Assembly: GCA_963738325.1 (NCBI GenBank)
Contig: CAVTWD010000001.1
Coordinates: 1,116,001 to 1,180,000, forward strand
Direction of reading: 5' to 3'
Origin: CAVTWD01 sp963738325
GTDB lineage: Bacteria > Actinomycetota > Acidimicrobiia > Acidimicrobiales > Ilumatobacteraceae
Length of the DNA stretch: 64,000 nt
In this document: positions 24,260 to 33,059 of the stretch, piece by piece
Layout of the letters: every line of letters begins with the position of its first letter
How positions within the stretch are numbered: position 1 is the stretch's first letter
Notes under the pieces: generated by a model
Told to the model about the DNA's origin: nothing
Seen by the model: only the letters and a program-made list of their open reading frames with translations
Databases searched by the model: none
Position numbers and translations under genes: made by a program

Positions 24260-25445
24260 TGTTGCTCCGTCGGGCCACGCTCGCCGACGGCCGGATCGTG
24301 GACGTGGCCATCGAGGGCGAGACCATCAGCGCGGTCGCCGACCGCATCGACCCGCCTGCCGGCGAGCCCGTCATCGACCTCGACGGCTTCCTGCTCCTGC
24401 CCGCGCCGGCCGAGCCCCACGCTCACCTGGACAAGGCCCTCACCGCGGATCGCGTGCCGAACAACTCCGGTGACCTCCCCGGGGCCATCGAGGCGTGGCA
24501 CCGATACCGCCCGCGGCTCACCGTGGAGGACATCTGCGAGCGGGCGATCGCGGCCGCCCGCATCAACGCCGCCAACGGGGCGACGGCCATCCGCACCCAC
24601 GTCGACGTCGGCGCCGACATCGGGCTCCGCGGCATCGAGGCGTTGGCGAAAGCGAAGGCGGTTCTCGCCAGGGAGGTCGAGCTCCAGGTCGTGGCGCTGA
24701 TCTCGTTCCCCGTGAGCGGGGCCGCCGGCGCCGCACACCGCTCGCTGCTTCGGGAGGCGATGGACGCCGGAGCCGATGTCGTCGGCGGCTGTCCGCACAT
24801 CGACCCCGATGCCCTCGCGTGCCTCGAGGCCTGCTTCGAGATCGCCGTCGACACCGGCCGTCCGATCGACCTGCACACCGACGAGACCCTCGACCCCCGC
24901 GTGCTCGGCGTGCGCGACTTCGCCCGGCTCGTCGCCACCTCGGGCTTCGATCACGGTGCTTCCGCCAGCCATTGCGTGAGCCTCGGCATGCAGCCTCCCG
25001 AGGTCCAAGCCGCCGTCGCCGAGGAGGTGGCCGGCGCGGGCGTCGCCATCGTCGCCCTGCCCCAGACCAACCTCTTCCTCCAGGGACGCGACGTGGCCAC
25101 GGCCACGCCCCGAGGGCTCACCGCTCTCGGCCCGCTGCTGCGCGGCGGGCGTCACGCTGGCCGCGGGCGGCGACAACCTCCAGGATCCGTTCAACCTCAT
25201 GGGACGGGGCGACCCGCTCGAGGCCGCCTCGCTGCTGGTGACGGCAGGGCATCTCCGGCCCGAGGAGCGCGTATGCGGCGGTGAGCGCCGGGAGCAGAGC
25301 GGCGATGGGTCTCCCCCAGGTCGACATCGCCGCGGGCTCGCCCGCCGAGCTCGTCGCACTGCCCGGCGTGCGATCCGTCCGCGAGGCGATCGCGTTCGCG
25401 CCGGCGGAGCGCATCGTGATCCATCGGGGCCGTCGAGTCGCCTGA
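24259..25445 (+). CDS. amidohydrolase family protein (cytosine deaminase-like), two frameshifts
   Basis: An amidohydrolase of about 395 residues if two extra bases are removed (at CGCG 25141 and CGCG 25268). The metal motif is PAPAEPHAHLDKAL near residue 55, followed by TAIRTHVDVGAD, GCPHIDPDALA, IDLHTDETLD and FDHGASASHCVSLG, all typical of cytosine deaminase or N-isopropylammelide hydrolase relatives. After the first shift it continues AAGVTLAAGGDNLQDPFNLMGRGD, carrying the late metal-binding aspartate, and after the second ends FAPAERIVIHRGRRVA. The start ATG overlaps the previous stop (TGATG). The substrate is likely a nucleobase-like heterocycle, given the neighbours. Confidence 0.82.
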
Positions 25446-25470
25446 CGCGCCCGGACGCGACAGACGCGGC

Positions 25471-25498
25471 GGTGACCCCAGCCGGAGCCGGGGCCACC
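25471..25498. terminator. hairpin between convergent genes
   Basis: GGTGACCCC and GGGGCCACC pair with one mismatch around a 10-base loop in the 70-base gap between the amidohydrolase and the substrate-binding protein genes, which converge here. A bidirectional terminator is likely. Confidence 0.5.
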
Positions 25499-25515
25499 GT
25501 GCCAGCGCCGAGCGC

Positions 25516-26727
25516 TTACTTGCTGAAGCCGATGCTCGTGTCGATGAACTGGTTGGTCACGATGTCGGAGGGCTTGAGCACCTCGTTCACGTTGACCCCT
25601 TGCGACTTCAGGATGGGCGTGACGACGCCGATGAGCTTGGCGACCTTTGCGTCGTCGAAGTTGCCCGTCGTCGAGTCGGGCCCGTTGCCGACCACGCCGT
25701 TGTCGAGGGACGCCTTGACGGCATAGTCAGCCTCGCCGCTGTCGTAGACCCAGCCCGAGTTCTGCTGCTGCACGACCTTCACGATGAAGTCCTCGACGGG
25801 CTTCGGGTTCTTGGCCATCTGCAGGTTAGCGGCCTGGTAGATGGGGACGAGGGCCTTGAAGCAGTCGGCGTACTTCGTGATGTTCTCGGGCTTCGTGGCC
25901 AGGGACTCGCCGTAGTAGTCGTAGCCCGCTTGCGAGATCAGCTGGTACTTCACCGGCTTCATCCATTGCTTGATCTCGTTCTGGTACAGGTAGGGCTCCG
26001 CGGTGGCGAAGCCCTGCTGCGCGGACTTGCCTCCGTCGGCCACGAAAGCGTCGGGCTTGCCGTCATACGAGTCGTCGGCCTGGGACTTGGCCACGATGCC
26101 GGCGCCGATCAGGTACTGCATGTAGGTGGCGTTCTTGAAGTAACGGATCTTGACGTTCTTCGCCTTGAGGTCGGCGATCGTCTTCACGTCCGGGTAGGTG
26201 GCCGGATCCCACATGATGATCTGCGGGCTGGTCTCGCGAGGAGCCACGATCGCCACCGTCGGCTTGTCCTTGGCGTACTGGACGGCCTCGTCGGTGCTGA
26301 TGTACCCGAGCAGGATGCTCGGGTCCTTGTACATCGTGGCCGTGGGCTGCTCGAACTGCGTGGCCGGCCCTCCGTTGCGGATCTCGACCTTGATCCCGGT
26401 CTTGCCCCCGGTGCGGGGATCGATCATGTCGGCGATGACGCGATCGCCCTTGATCTCCGCGCTCGCCGGGTCGGCCACGGCGTACTGCTCCCAGTGGTCG
26501 ACCTCGGGATACCAGTCGGTCTGCACCACCAACGGGTTGGGGCAGATCTTCGAGAGGTCGGTGGCAGTGCCTCCCCCGGCCGACGTGGCCGCTCCCGCGG
26601 TGGTGGTGGTAGCCCCTGCGGCCGCCGTGGTGGCCGAACTGTTGCCACTGCTGCTCCCGCACGCGGCGAGGGCCACGAGCGGTACCAGCGAAGCGACGAG
26701 CACCGTCTTCTTGCGATCAAGACGCAT
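25516..26727 (-). CDS. ABC transporter substrate-binding lipoprotein (NMT1/SsuA-like)
   Basis: A 403-residue secreted lipoprotein. The signal peptide MRLDRKKTVLVASLVPLVAL ends in a lipobox LAAC, then a Ser/Ala/Thr/Gly-rich linker. The mature part reads VVQTDWYPEVDHWEQYAV, the typical start of NMT1/taurine/thiamine-precursor binding proteins, and later DLKAKNVKIRYF and DAFVADGGKSAQQGF. It would capture a small organic solute outside the membrane for the permease and ATPase encoded upstream on the same strand (26841-28579). The solute is unknown; the creatininase and amidohydrolase beside it suggest an N-containing compound. Confidence 0.9.
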   Translation of the reverse strand: MRLDRKKTVLVASLVPLVALAACGSSSGNSSATTAAAGATTTTAGAATSAGGGTATDLSKICPNPLVVQTDWYPEVDHWEQYAVADPASAEIKGDRVIADMIDPRTGGKTGIKVEIRNGGPATQFEQPTATMYKDPSILLGYISTDEAVQYAKDKPTVAIVAPRETSPQIIMWDPATYPDVKTIADLKAKNVKIRYFKNATYMQYLIGAGIVAKSQADDSYDGKPDAFVADGGKSAQQGFATAEPYLYQNEIKQWMKPVKYQLISQAGYDYYGESLATKPENITKYADCFKALVPIYQAANLQMAKNPKPVEDFIVKVVQQQNSGWVYDSGEADYAVKASLDNGVVGNGPDSTTGNFDDAKVAKLIGVVTPILKSQGVNVNEVLKPSDIVTNQFIDTSIGFSK

Positions 26728-26840
26728 GAGCTCGGTGGCTCCTTTCTGTGCGGTTCACGCTGCGGGCTGGACAGTAGGTGCGGGTCGCGGAGGCAGCCCG
26801 TCACCTCCGAGCGATTCATGCGATCGTCACGCCCAGCCAG

Positions 26841-27782
26841 TCAGCGAGCCCCTTGGTACCAGCGGCCGATCACCGCTCGCCGCAGGAACCCGAACCCCCA
26901 GAAGAAGAGAAGGCTGAGGGCGGCGGCGACGATGATGGCGGCCACCGTCTGCTCGCCCCACAGCCGGCTGGTGTAGAGGTCGATGAGGATGCCGAGGCCC
27001 CGTGGCTGCACGGTGCCCCGGAAGAAGAACTCGCCCACGATGGCCCCCACGACCGAGAGCCCGGCCGCGATGCGGAACCCCTCGAAGATGGCGGGGAGTC
27101 CGGCGGGGAGTTGGAGCTTCCACAGCCGGGTCCAGCGGCCGGCGCCGTGCAGCGTGAAGAGATCGTGTTGCAACGGGTCGGCCGATTTCAGACCGAAGAG
27201 CGTGTTGATGATGATCGGGAAGATGGCGATCATCACGCACACCACGGTGCGGGCCATGAGCCCCTGGCCGAACAGGGTGCGCAGCACGGGCACGATGGCC
27301 AGGATCGGGATGGCCTGGATGGCCACGGCATAGGGATAGGCCGCGTTCTCGATCCACTTCGCCTGCGACATGAGGATGGCCACGGCCATGCCGAGCACGA
27401 TGGCGATGATCAGGCCTTGCAACGCGACCCGGCCGGTGATGAGCACCCCTTGCAGGAGCGACATCGGGTTCTGGGGGTTGTCCTTCTCGGTGAACCCGTG
27501 CAAGAGGACGTCATGGGGCAGTGGGACGACCCATTGCTTGTACGACGGCAGCGAGTAGTGGTAGCCGTACCAGATCGCGAGGAAGACGATGAAGACGCCG
27601 AAGGCGGGAAGGATGTCGCCGAGCCGGCGCTTCTTCTTCGGCGGTATCGGAGGGAGGACCTCCTCCTGCACGTCGGCGTGCGCCAGCGCCTCGAGCTCGG
27701 AGACCGCCTCGAAGTCCGCGCCGGGCGCCAAGGCTTCGGCGTCGCCTGCCGGGGGCTGACCCGGACGGGCTTGCGTGCTCAT
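26841..27782 (-). CDS. ABC transporter permease (SsuC/TauC type)
   Basis: A 313-residue inner-membrane permease with about six hydrophobic segments beginning at LGDILPAFGVFIVFLAIWYGY near residue 55. The cytoplasmic EAA-like loop FGLKSADPLQHDLFTLHGAGRWTRLWKLQLPAGLPAIFEGFRIAAG contacts the ATPase. A charged N-terminal tail of about 50 residues precedes the first helix. ATG 27782 overlaps the ATPase stop as TGATG, so the two are translated together. It forms the channel of the importer with the ATPase (27779) and the binding protein (25516). Confidence 0.92.
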   Translation of the reverse strand: MSTQARPGQPPAGDAEALAPGADFEAVSELEALAHADVQEEVLPPIPPKKKRRLGDILPAFGVFIVFLAIWYGYHYSLPSYKQWVVPLPHDVLLHGFTEKDNPQNPMSLLQGVLITGRVALQGLIIAIVLGMAVAILMSQAKWIENAAYPYAVAIQAIPILAIVPVLRTLFGQGLMARTVVCVMIAIFPIIINTLFGLKSADPLQHDLFTLHGAGRWTRLWKLQLPAGLPAIFEGFRIAAGLSVVGAIVGEFFFRGTVQPRGLGILIDLYTSRLWGEQTVAAIIVAAALSLLFFWGFGFLRRAVIGRWYQGAR

Positions 27783-28579
27783 ACGTGGGCTTCCCGGAGG
27801 GCGTGGTTGATGGCGCCGGTCACCTCGGCGAAGGCAGGCTCGTAACGCAGGACTTGTTGCCGGGGGTAGGCGAAGGGCACATCGAAACGGCCGATGATGT
27901 GTCCGGGACGGGCCGACATCACTTCGACCCGCGTCGACAAGAACACCGCCTCGTTGATCGAGTGCGTGATGAAGAGCCCGGCGAAGTGCTCCAGCTCGAA
28001 CAACCTCATCAACTCCATGTTCAGCCGGTCGCGGGTGATCTCGTCGATGGCGCCGAAGGGCTCGTCGAACAAGAAGACCGAAGGCTTGAGGGTGAGCGAC
28101 CGCGCCAGCGACGCCCGCATCTTCATGCCGCCCGACAGTGACAACGGGTAGTGCTTCTCGAACCCGGTGAGCCCGACGAGGTCGATGGCCTCGGCCGCCA
28201 CGCGGCTGCGCTCCGCCTTGCGCACGCCCTGCAGCTCGCAGAAGAGCTCGATGTTGCGCTGAACCGTGCGCCACGGCAGCAACGTGGCATCCTGGAAGAC
28301 GTACCCGAGGTTGCCCGGACCCACCTCGTAGCGACCGCTCGTGGCTTCGGTGAGGCCGGCTGCGATGCGCAACAGGGTGGACTTGCCGCAGCCGGAAGGA
28401 CCGACGACCGAGACGAACTCTCCGGGCATCACCGTGAAGCTCACGTCGGTGAGGGCCTGCGTGCCGTCGGGGAACACCTTGCCCACGCGGTCGAAGCGGA
28501 GGGCAGGCGTGTGCGCTCCCGCGGTGGGCCCGGACCCGTCCACGCGCGGGTCGACCGCCTCCCCACCCACCGTCTGCAT
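27779..28579 (-). CDS. ABC transporter ATP-binding protein (SsuB/TauB type)
   Basis: A 266-residue ATPase. The Walker A is GPSGCGKSTLLR near residue 65, the Q-loop LGYVFQDATLLPWRTV, the signature LSGGMKMRASLARSL, Walker B VFLFDEPFGAID and the switch histidine in FITHSINEAVFL. This is the family that energises nitrate, sulfonate and taurine importers. ATG 28579 starts MQTVGGEAVDPRVDG; a longer frame upstream is a shadow of the creatininase gene. It is coupled to the permease by a TGATG overlap and lies 113 bases downstream of the creatininase-like gene on the same strand. Confidence 0.93.
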   Translation of the reverse strand: MQTVGGEAVDPRVDGSGPTAGAHTPALRFDRVGKVFPDGTQALTDVSFTVMPGEFVSVVGPSGCGKSTLLRIAAGLTEATSGRYEVGPGNLGYVFQDATLLPWRTVQRNIELFCELQGVRKAERSRVAAEAIDLVGLTGFEKHYPLSLSGGMKMRASLARSLTLKPSVFLFDEPFGAIDEITRDRLNMELMRLFELEHFAGLFITHSINEAVFLSTRVEVMSARPGHIIGRFDVPFAYPRQQVLRYEPAFAEVTGAINHALREAHV

Positions 28580-28692
28580 GGCCGAAGCGTAATCACCGCA
28601 CACGTGGCGCCGATGTTGCAGCTTCCTGGCGGGTTTCTTGCGAAGGCCCCTCGCGCCCGCGGCCCGAAGGCGCGACGGTGCAGCTGGCCTGG

Positions 28693-29478
28693 TCAGGCCG
28701 TCGGCAGGTCGAAGGCGGCCACCTCGACCAGCGCGTCCCCGAAGCTCTTGACCGCCCCCTCGAAGAGTTGCTTGCCCCGCTCCGCGCTGGCCAGGGTCGG
28801 GTCGCCGATGTACCCGCCGGGCCCGAAGTCGTTGGACAACCATCCGAAGCTCACCGGGCCCCCGAAGCGAACGTGGCGGTTCGCCGCCAGCGCCTCGGGC
28901 ACCTTTCGGGCCACCTCCTCCATCTGCACGAACTCGGGACGGAGGTGCAGCATGATCGACGTCTCGTCGGTGCCGCCGTGCACGCCCATCCCGAGCTCCT
29001 CGGGCGGTGAGCCACCGCCTTGGTCGGCGGGGACGTGCGGATGGGCGAGGAAGGTGAGCAGGCCGTAGCGCAGGCGCAGCTCGCGCAGGGCGACCCCGAG
29101 GAGCGCGGAGTTGCCACCGTGGCCGTTCAGGAACACGAGCCGCCGGGCCGGTGTGAGCGCGGCGCTGCGGCCCACGTCGTCGAGGACGGCGAGCAGCGTG
29201 GAGGCCGAGAGCCAGAACGTCCCGGCCGACCACGCGTGCTCGTTCGACTTGCTGTAGGCGAGCGGGGGCAGGAGCCAGGCGTCGACCTCGTCGCCCCGCT
29301 CGGCAACGGCCGCCTCGGCCACCTCGGTGGCCACGACGAGATCGGTCTCGAAGGGCAGGTGCGGACCGTGCTGCTCGATGGCACCGACCGGCTGCACGAG
29401 GATCGACGACTCGCTCAAGCGCTGCCCGATCTCGGGGGCGCGCAGCCCGGCCAGGTGGCGGTTCGAGCGTCTGGTCAC
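28693..29478 (-). CDS. creatininase family protein
   Basis: A 261-residue metal-dependent amidohydrolase of the creatininase family, which opens cyclic amides such as creatinine, or acts in cofactor pathways as MftE does. Metal ligands are visible in VGAIEQHGPHLPFETD near residue 30 (Glu, His, Asp), LNGHGGNSALL near 117 (His) and VHGGTDETSIML near 165 (the late Glu). GTG 29478 is the start. It is the first gene of the minus-strand group with the ABC importer, so a role in converting the imported solute is plausible. It is divergent from the oxidoreductase at 29601, with a long palindrome between. Confidence 0.88.
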   Translation of the reverse strand: MTRRSNRHLAGLRAPEIGQRLSESSILVQPVGAIEQHGPHLPFETDLVVATEVAEAAVAERGDEVDAWLLPPLAYSKSNEHAWSAGTFWLSASTLLAVLDDVGRSAALTPARRLVFLNGHGGNSALLGVALRELRLRYGLLTFLAHPHVPADQGGGSPPEELGMGVHGGTDETSIMLHLRPEFVQMEEVARKVPEALAANRHVRFGGPVSFGWLSNDFGPGGYIGDPTLASAERGKQLFEGAVKSFGDALVEVAAFDLPTA

Positions 29479-29524
29479 GAGCGAACGCTAGTAGGGGTGG
29501 CCGCCCAACACGCCCGCCCACCGT

Positions 29525-29573
29525 GATCTGACGCGGCTGAGCGGCGTCATACGCCTCTGAACCGCGTCAGATC
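29525..29573. promoter_or_regulatory. 49-bp nested palindrome in a divergent promoter region
   Basis: GATCTGACGCGG and its exact reverse complement CCGCGTCAGATC enclose 25 bases that contain an inner hairpin GGCGT-CAT-ACGCC. It lies between the divergent creatininase-like gene and the phytoene-desaturase-like gene, ending 27 bases before the latter's ATG. It may be an operator, an attenuator or a second family of dispersed repeat. Confidence 0.6.
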
Positions 29574-29600
29574 GACTTCACGCAGCGGCGAGAATGCGGG

Positions 29601-31157
29601 ATGGACCACGACGCCATCGTCGTCGGCGGGGGCCACAACGGGCTCGTGTGCGCGGCCTACCTCGCCCGCGCCGGCCTCGACACCCTCGTGCTGGAGGCGC
29701 GCGCCGACGTCGGTGGCTGCGCCTCGACGGTCGACGCTCTCGGCGCCCGGGTGAACATCTGCAACTGCGACCACACCGTGTTCCGGACCACGCCGGTCTT
29801 CGAAGAGCTCGGGCTGGCGGGCTTCGGACTCTCCTACCTCGACGTCGAGCCCGCCCAGCAGAGCCTGGCCTACGACCGCGGCCCGGGCTGGCCGCTCTTC
29901 CACGACGTCGGACGCACCCTCGACGCCCTGCGGCTGCTCTACCCGACGCAGGTCGATGGCTACCGCCGCTACGTGGCCGCGGCGCGCCCCGTGGCCGAGC
30001 TCATGCTCGAGCTGGCCAACGAACCGCCGGCGCCGGGGGGCGTCCTGCGGATCGTGGCCGACCGGCGGTGCCGGGGCGTGGCGAGGCTGATGCGGTGGAG
30101 CCGCATGAGCGTGGCCGACGTGCTCGGGTCCTTCTTCACGGAGCCGGCTCTGGCCGCGCCGGCCGTCGTCGTCGGACCCGTCGTCTGGGGGTTGTCGCCG
30201 CGTACGCCCGGCACCGGGTTGGGGGCCTTGACCTACGTGACCAAGCACGTCGCCCAGGTGGGGCGACCGGTCGGCGGCTCGGGATCCTTGCCCCGGGCGC
30301 TGCTGGGCGCGTTCGAGGCCGCCGGAGGCACCTTGCGCCGCGATGCCCGGGTGGCCTGCATCGAGTGCGAGGGCGAGCGGGTCCGTGGCGTCGTCCTCGT
30401 CGACGGCACCCGGATCACGGCGCCGGTGGTGGTGTCGGCTTGCGACCCGCGCGAAGCCCTCGTCTCCTGGTTGCGCAACCCGCCGCCGTCGGTGCGCTCA
30501 ACCGTTGAACGCTGGCGTTCGACCGCGCGTCGCGACGGCTACGAGTCGAAGATCGACGCGGTCGTGGCCGCCCCGCCCTGCTACCGGCAGGTCGATGCCA
30601 GGCTCGCCGCCCGCCTGGGCTACGACCCGCTCGTCCCCACCACGATCGTGAGCCCCTCCCTCGACGAGGTGCACCGCGCCCATCTCGCGCTCGCTCGAGG
30701 ACGGGTGGCCGAGCGCCCGATGTTCTTCGCCAACGTCCCGTCGGTCCTCGACCCCACCATGACCGTCGGGGGCGGGGACGGCGGCCACGTGTTCAGCCTG
30801 GAGGTGCTCTACACGCCGTACGCCCTCGAGGGTGGTTGGGCGGCCAGCGCGGAGCCCTCGCGATGGCTCGCCGAGTACGCCCGCCTGGTGCAACCCGGCT
30901 TCCTCGACGGCGTGCGCCGGTGGCGGGCGATGACGCCTCCCGCCTACGAGGAGCAATTCCTCCTGCCGAAGGGTTACGCGGCGAGCTTCGCCGGCGGCCC
31001 CCTCGCCGCGCTGCGAGGCAAGCTCCCGGAGCTGACCCGCTACGGGACCCCCGTCCGCGGGCTCTACCTCACCGGCGCGGCGACCTACCCAGGTGCCGGC
31101 GTGTGGGGGGCCAGTGGGCGCAACGCCGCCCGGGTCGTACTCAAGGCGGTGGGCTGA
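29601..31157 (+). CDS. phytoene desaturase-like FAD-dependent oxidoreductase
   Basis: A 518-residue flavoprotein of the phytoene-desaturase/CrtI-PYROXD2 type. The dinucleotide-binding motif is VVGGGHNGLVCAAYLARAG at residue 6, followed by VLEARADVGGCAST. The C-terminal FAD motif is GLYLTGAATYPGAGVWGASGRNAA. Members desaturate isoprenoids or oxidise lipids, but many actinobacterial homologues have no known substrate, and no carotenoid genes lie nearby here. ATG 29601 begins MDHDAIVVGGG. It converges with the phosphoribosyltransferase gene across a terminator-like hairpin. Confidence 0.9.
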   Translation: MDHDAIVVGGGHNGLVCAAYLARAGLDTLVLEARADVGGCASTVDALGARVNICNCDHTVFRTTPVFEELGLAGFGLSYLDVEPAQQSLAYDRGPGWPLFHDVGRTLDALRLLYPTQVDGYRRYVAAARPVAELMLELANEPPAPGGVLRIVADRRCRGVARLMRWSRMSVADVLGSFFTEPALAAPAVVVGPVVWGLSPRTPGTGLGALTYVTKHVAQVGRPVGGSGSLPRALLGAFEAAGGTLRRDARVACIECEGERVRGVVLVDGTRITAPVVVSACDPREALVSWLRNPPPSVRSTVERWRSTARRDGYESKIDAVVAAPPCYRQVDARLAARLGYDPLVPTTIVSPSLDEVHRAHLALARGRVAERPMFFANVPSVLDPTMTVGGGDGGHVFSLEVLYTPYALEGGWAASAEPSRWLAEYARLVQPGFLDGVRRWRAMTPPAYEEQFLLPKGYAASFAGGPLAALRGKLPELTRYGTPVRGLYLTGAATYPGAGVWGASGRNAARVVLKAVG

Positions 31158-31169
31158 GCGTCGGCTCAG
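31154..31169. terminator. short bidirectional hairpin
   Basis: CTGAGC-GTCG-GCTCAG, a 6-bp perfect stem with a 4-base loop. It overlaps the stop codons of both the oxidoreductase (31157) and the convergent phosphoribosyltransferase (31166), like the hairpin at 4081. Confidence 0.5.
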
Positions 31170-31666
31170 ACCTCGCTGGCGGCATGGCTGCCTGCAGTGG
31201 CCACTGAGGGTTTGTCGCTCCAAGGGAACTCGATCCAGAGATCGGTGGCGCGCCACACGTACTCGCACTTGACGACCGAGCGGGACTTCTCGTAGAGGAC
31301 AGCGGAGCGGACCTCGGCGACCTTGCCCGTGCAGAAGTCCTTGACCAGCGCGAGCGTGTGCCCCGTGTCGGCCACGTCGTCGGCGATGAGGACGCGAGCG
31401 TCCTGCACATCGACGAGCTCAGGCGTGGGCGGCAGGATCATCGGCACCTCGAGGCGCTCGTCCACGCCCGTGTAGTACTCGACGTTCATCGTGTAGAGGT
31501 TCTTCACCCCGAGGGCGTACCCGAGCGCCCCGGCCACCAACAAGCCGCCGCGGGCGATGGCCAGGATCATGTCCGGCACGTAGTCGGTGGCGACCACCTG
31601 CTGGGCCAGGGCGCGCGACGCCTCGCCGAAGAGATCCCAACTCAGGCGTTCGCGCTCGTCGCTCAC
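31166..31666 (-). CDS. phosphoribosyltransferase
   Basis: A 166-residue type I phosphoribosyltransferase. The PRPP-binding motif is VLIADDVADTGHTL near residue 90, preceded by DMILAIARGGLLVAGALGYALG, the pyrophosphate loop region. The rest resembles xanthine/hypoxanthine phosphoribosyltransferases of archaea and actinobacteria (ends with the aromatic ATDLWIEFPW). It would convert a nucleobase and PRPP to a nucleotide. The neighbouring molybdenum hydroxylase subunits and amidohydrolase fit a purine or pyrimidine theme. The precise base is unknown. Confidence 0.88.
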   Translation of the reverse strand: MSDERERLSWDLFGEASRALAQQVVATDYVPDMILAIARGGLLVAGALGYALGVKNLYTMNVEYYTGVDERLEVPMILPPTPELVDVQDARVLIADDVADTGHTLALVKDFCTGKVAEVRSAVLYEKSRSVVKCEYVWRATDLWIEFPWSDKPSVATAGSHAASEV

Positions 31667-31700
31667 GGTGTCTCCTCACCCTCGGGCGGCGAAGGCGAAG

Positions 31701-32186
31701 CTAGCCCGGCGATCGCTCTCGGCGGGAAGCAGCGGCGGCGTGCACGGCAGCCAGGATCCGCCCGTACCCCGTGCACCGGCACAGGTTGCCGGAGAGCGCC
31801 TCCCGCACCTGCAACTCGTCGGGGGCGGGCACGCGGTCAAGGAGGTCGTGGACGGCGACGATCAACCCCGGCGTGCAGAAGCCGCATTGCACGGCGCCCT
31901 GTTCGACGAAGGCCTGCTGGACATCCGTCAGGCTCGTACCGTCGCCGAGACCCTCGACGGTGACGATGTCCGCACCCACGGCCGAGGCCGCCAGCACGAG
32001 GCACGAGCACACCAGCCGTCCGTCCACGAGCACCGAGCACGAGCCGCATTCCCCCTGCTCGCAGGCGCCTTTCGCCCCGGGCAGCCCGAGCCGCTCGCGC
32101 AGCACGAAGAGCAAGCTCTCGCCGACCCAGGCATCGCGCACCTCGCGCGCCGCGCCGTTCACCTTCAACAGGTACTGCTCGCTCAC
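31701..32186 (-). CDS. (2Fe-2S)-binding subunit of a molybdenum hydroxylase (CoxS/XdhC-like)
   Basis: A 161-residue small subunit with two [2Fe-2S] sites: the plant-ferredoxin type GACEQGECGSCSVLVDGRLVCSC and the helical type CGFCTPG with CRCTGYG near residue 135. It would pass electrons from the molybdopterin subunit to the FAD subunit in xanthine dehydrogenase, CO dehydrogenase or related hydroxylases. GTG 32186 overlaps the stop of the FAD subunit as GTGA. No large molybdopterin subunit is adjacent: the next gene downstream is the phosphoribosyltransferase. It must be encoded elsewhere or be lost. Confidence 0.93.
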   Translation of the reverse strand: MSEQYLLKVNGAAREVRDAWVGESLLFVLRERLGLPGAKGACEQGECGSCSVLVDGRLVCSCLVLAASAVGADIVTVEGLGDGTSLTDVQQAFVEQGAVQCGFCTPGLIVAVHDLLDRVPAPDELQVREALSGNLCRCTGYGRILAAVHAAAASRRERSPG

Positions 32187-33034
32187 GAGGCGACGCTCCG
32201 CTCGAGAAGGCGCCTGGCGAGGATGGCGACGGCGTGGCGGCGGTAGTCGGCCGTCGAGCGGTGGTCGTCGATCGGGCGCGCTTCGGCCGCCACCCGCCGG
32301 CCGAACTCGTCGGCCACTCCGGCCGAGAGAAGACCGGCTGACCCCCATTCGATCCGGCTTGTGAGCCACGCCTCGGCCTCCGGGCACCGCAGCACCGTCG
32401 GGCCGACGGCGCCCAACGCGATCTGCACGGACGGCCGGGCGCGGTCGACCACCAGGCACGCGCTGGCGATGGCGATGACCATCGCGTTGCGGACGCCGAC
32501 CTTGGCGAAGCCCTGCCAGCCGCCCACCACCGGGACCGTGGTCGACACGACCAGCTCGCCCGGCACGAGCACCGTCGCTTTCACCCCGGTGAAGAACTCA
32601 CCGATGGCCACCCGCCGACCGCCGGCCGGCCCCGTGAGCTCGACCACCGCGTCGAGGGCGGCGAGCACCGGCAACGCATCGCCGGCGGGCGACGCGGTGG
32701 CCAGGTTGCCCCCGAGGGTGCCGGCGTTGCGGATCTGCGGAGACCCGACGGTGCGGGCCGCCTCGGCGAGGGAGGGCGCCAGCTCGGCCAGGGGCGGTTC
32801 GAGCATCTCGGTGTAGGTCAGCGCCGCGCCGAGGGTCAGGGTCTCTGCCGCAGGGTCGTACCGCCAGCCGGCGAGCTCGGGCACGCGGCCGATGGCGATG
32901 ATGTCGCTCGGCCGACGGTGTCCCTCGTTGACCTCGACCATCAGATCGGTGCCGCCGGCGAGGAGGTGCGCGCCGGGCAGAGCGCGCGCCGCTTCGATCG
33001 CTTCGTCGAGGGACCGCGCCACCACGACGGTCAT
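32183..33034 (-). CDS. FAD-binding subunit of a molybdenum hydroxylase (CoxM-like)
   Basis: A 283-residue medium subunit of the xanthine dehydrogenase/CO dehydrogenase family. FAD contacts are seen in HLLAGGTDLMVEVNEG near residue 20 and RTVGSPQIRNAGTLGGNLATASPAGD near 95. The C-terminal CO-dehydrogenase flavoprotein domain includes FAKVGVRNAMVIAIASACLVVD. It is coupled to the iron-sulfur subunit by overlap. The upstream neighbour is a RidA protein and there is no third subunit in the locus. Confidence 0.92.
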   Translation of the reverse strand: MTVVVARSLDEAIEAARALPGAHLLAGGTDLMVEVNEGHRRPSDIIAIGRVPELAGWRYDPAAETLTLGAALTYTEMLEPPLAELAPSLAEAARTVGSPQIRNAGTLGGNLATASPAGDALPVLAALDAVVELTGPAGGRRVAIGEFFTGVKATVLVPGELVVSTTVPVVGGWQGFAKVGVRNAMVIAIASACLVVDRARPSVQIALGAVGPTVLRCPEAEAWLTSRIEWGSAGLLSAGVADEFGRRVAAEARPIDDHRSTADYRRHAVAILARRLLERSVAS

Positions 33035-33059
33035 GAGCGTCTGACTGTACCGAGGAGCC

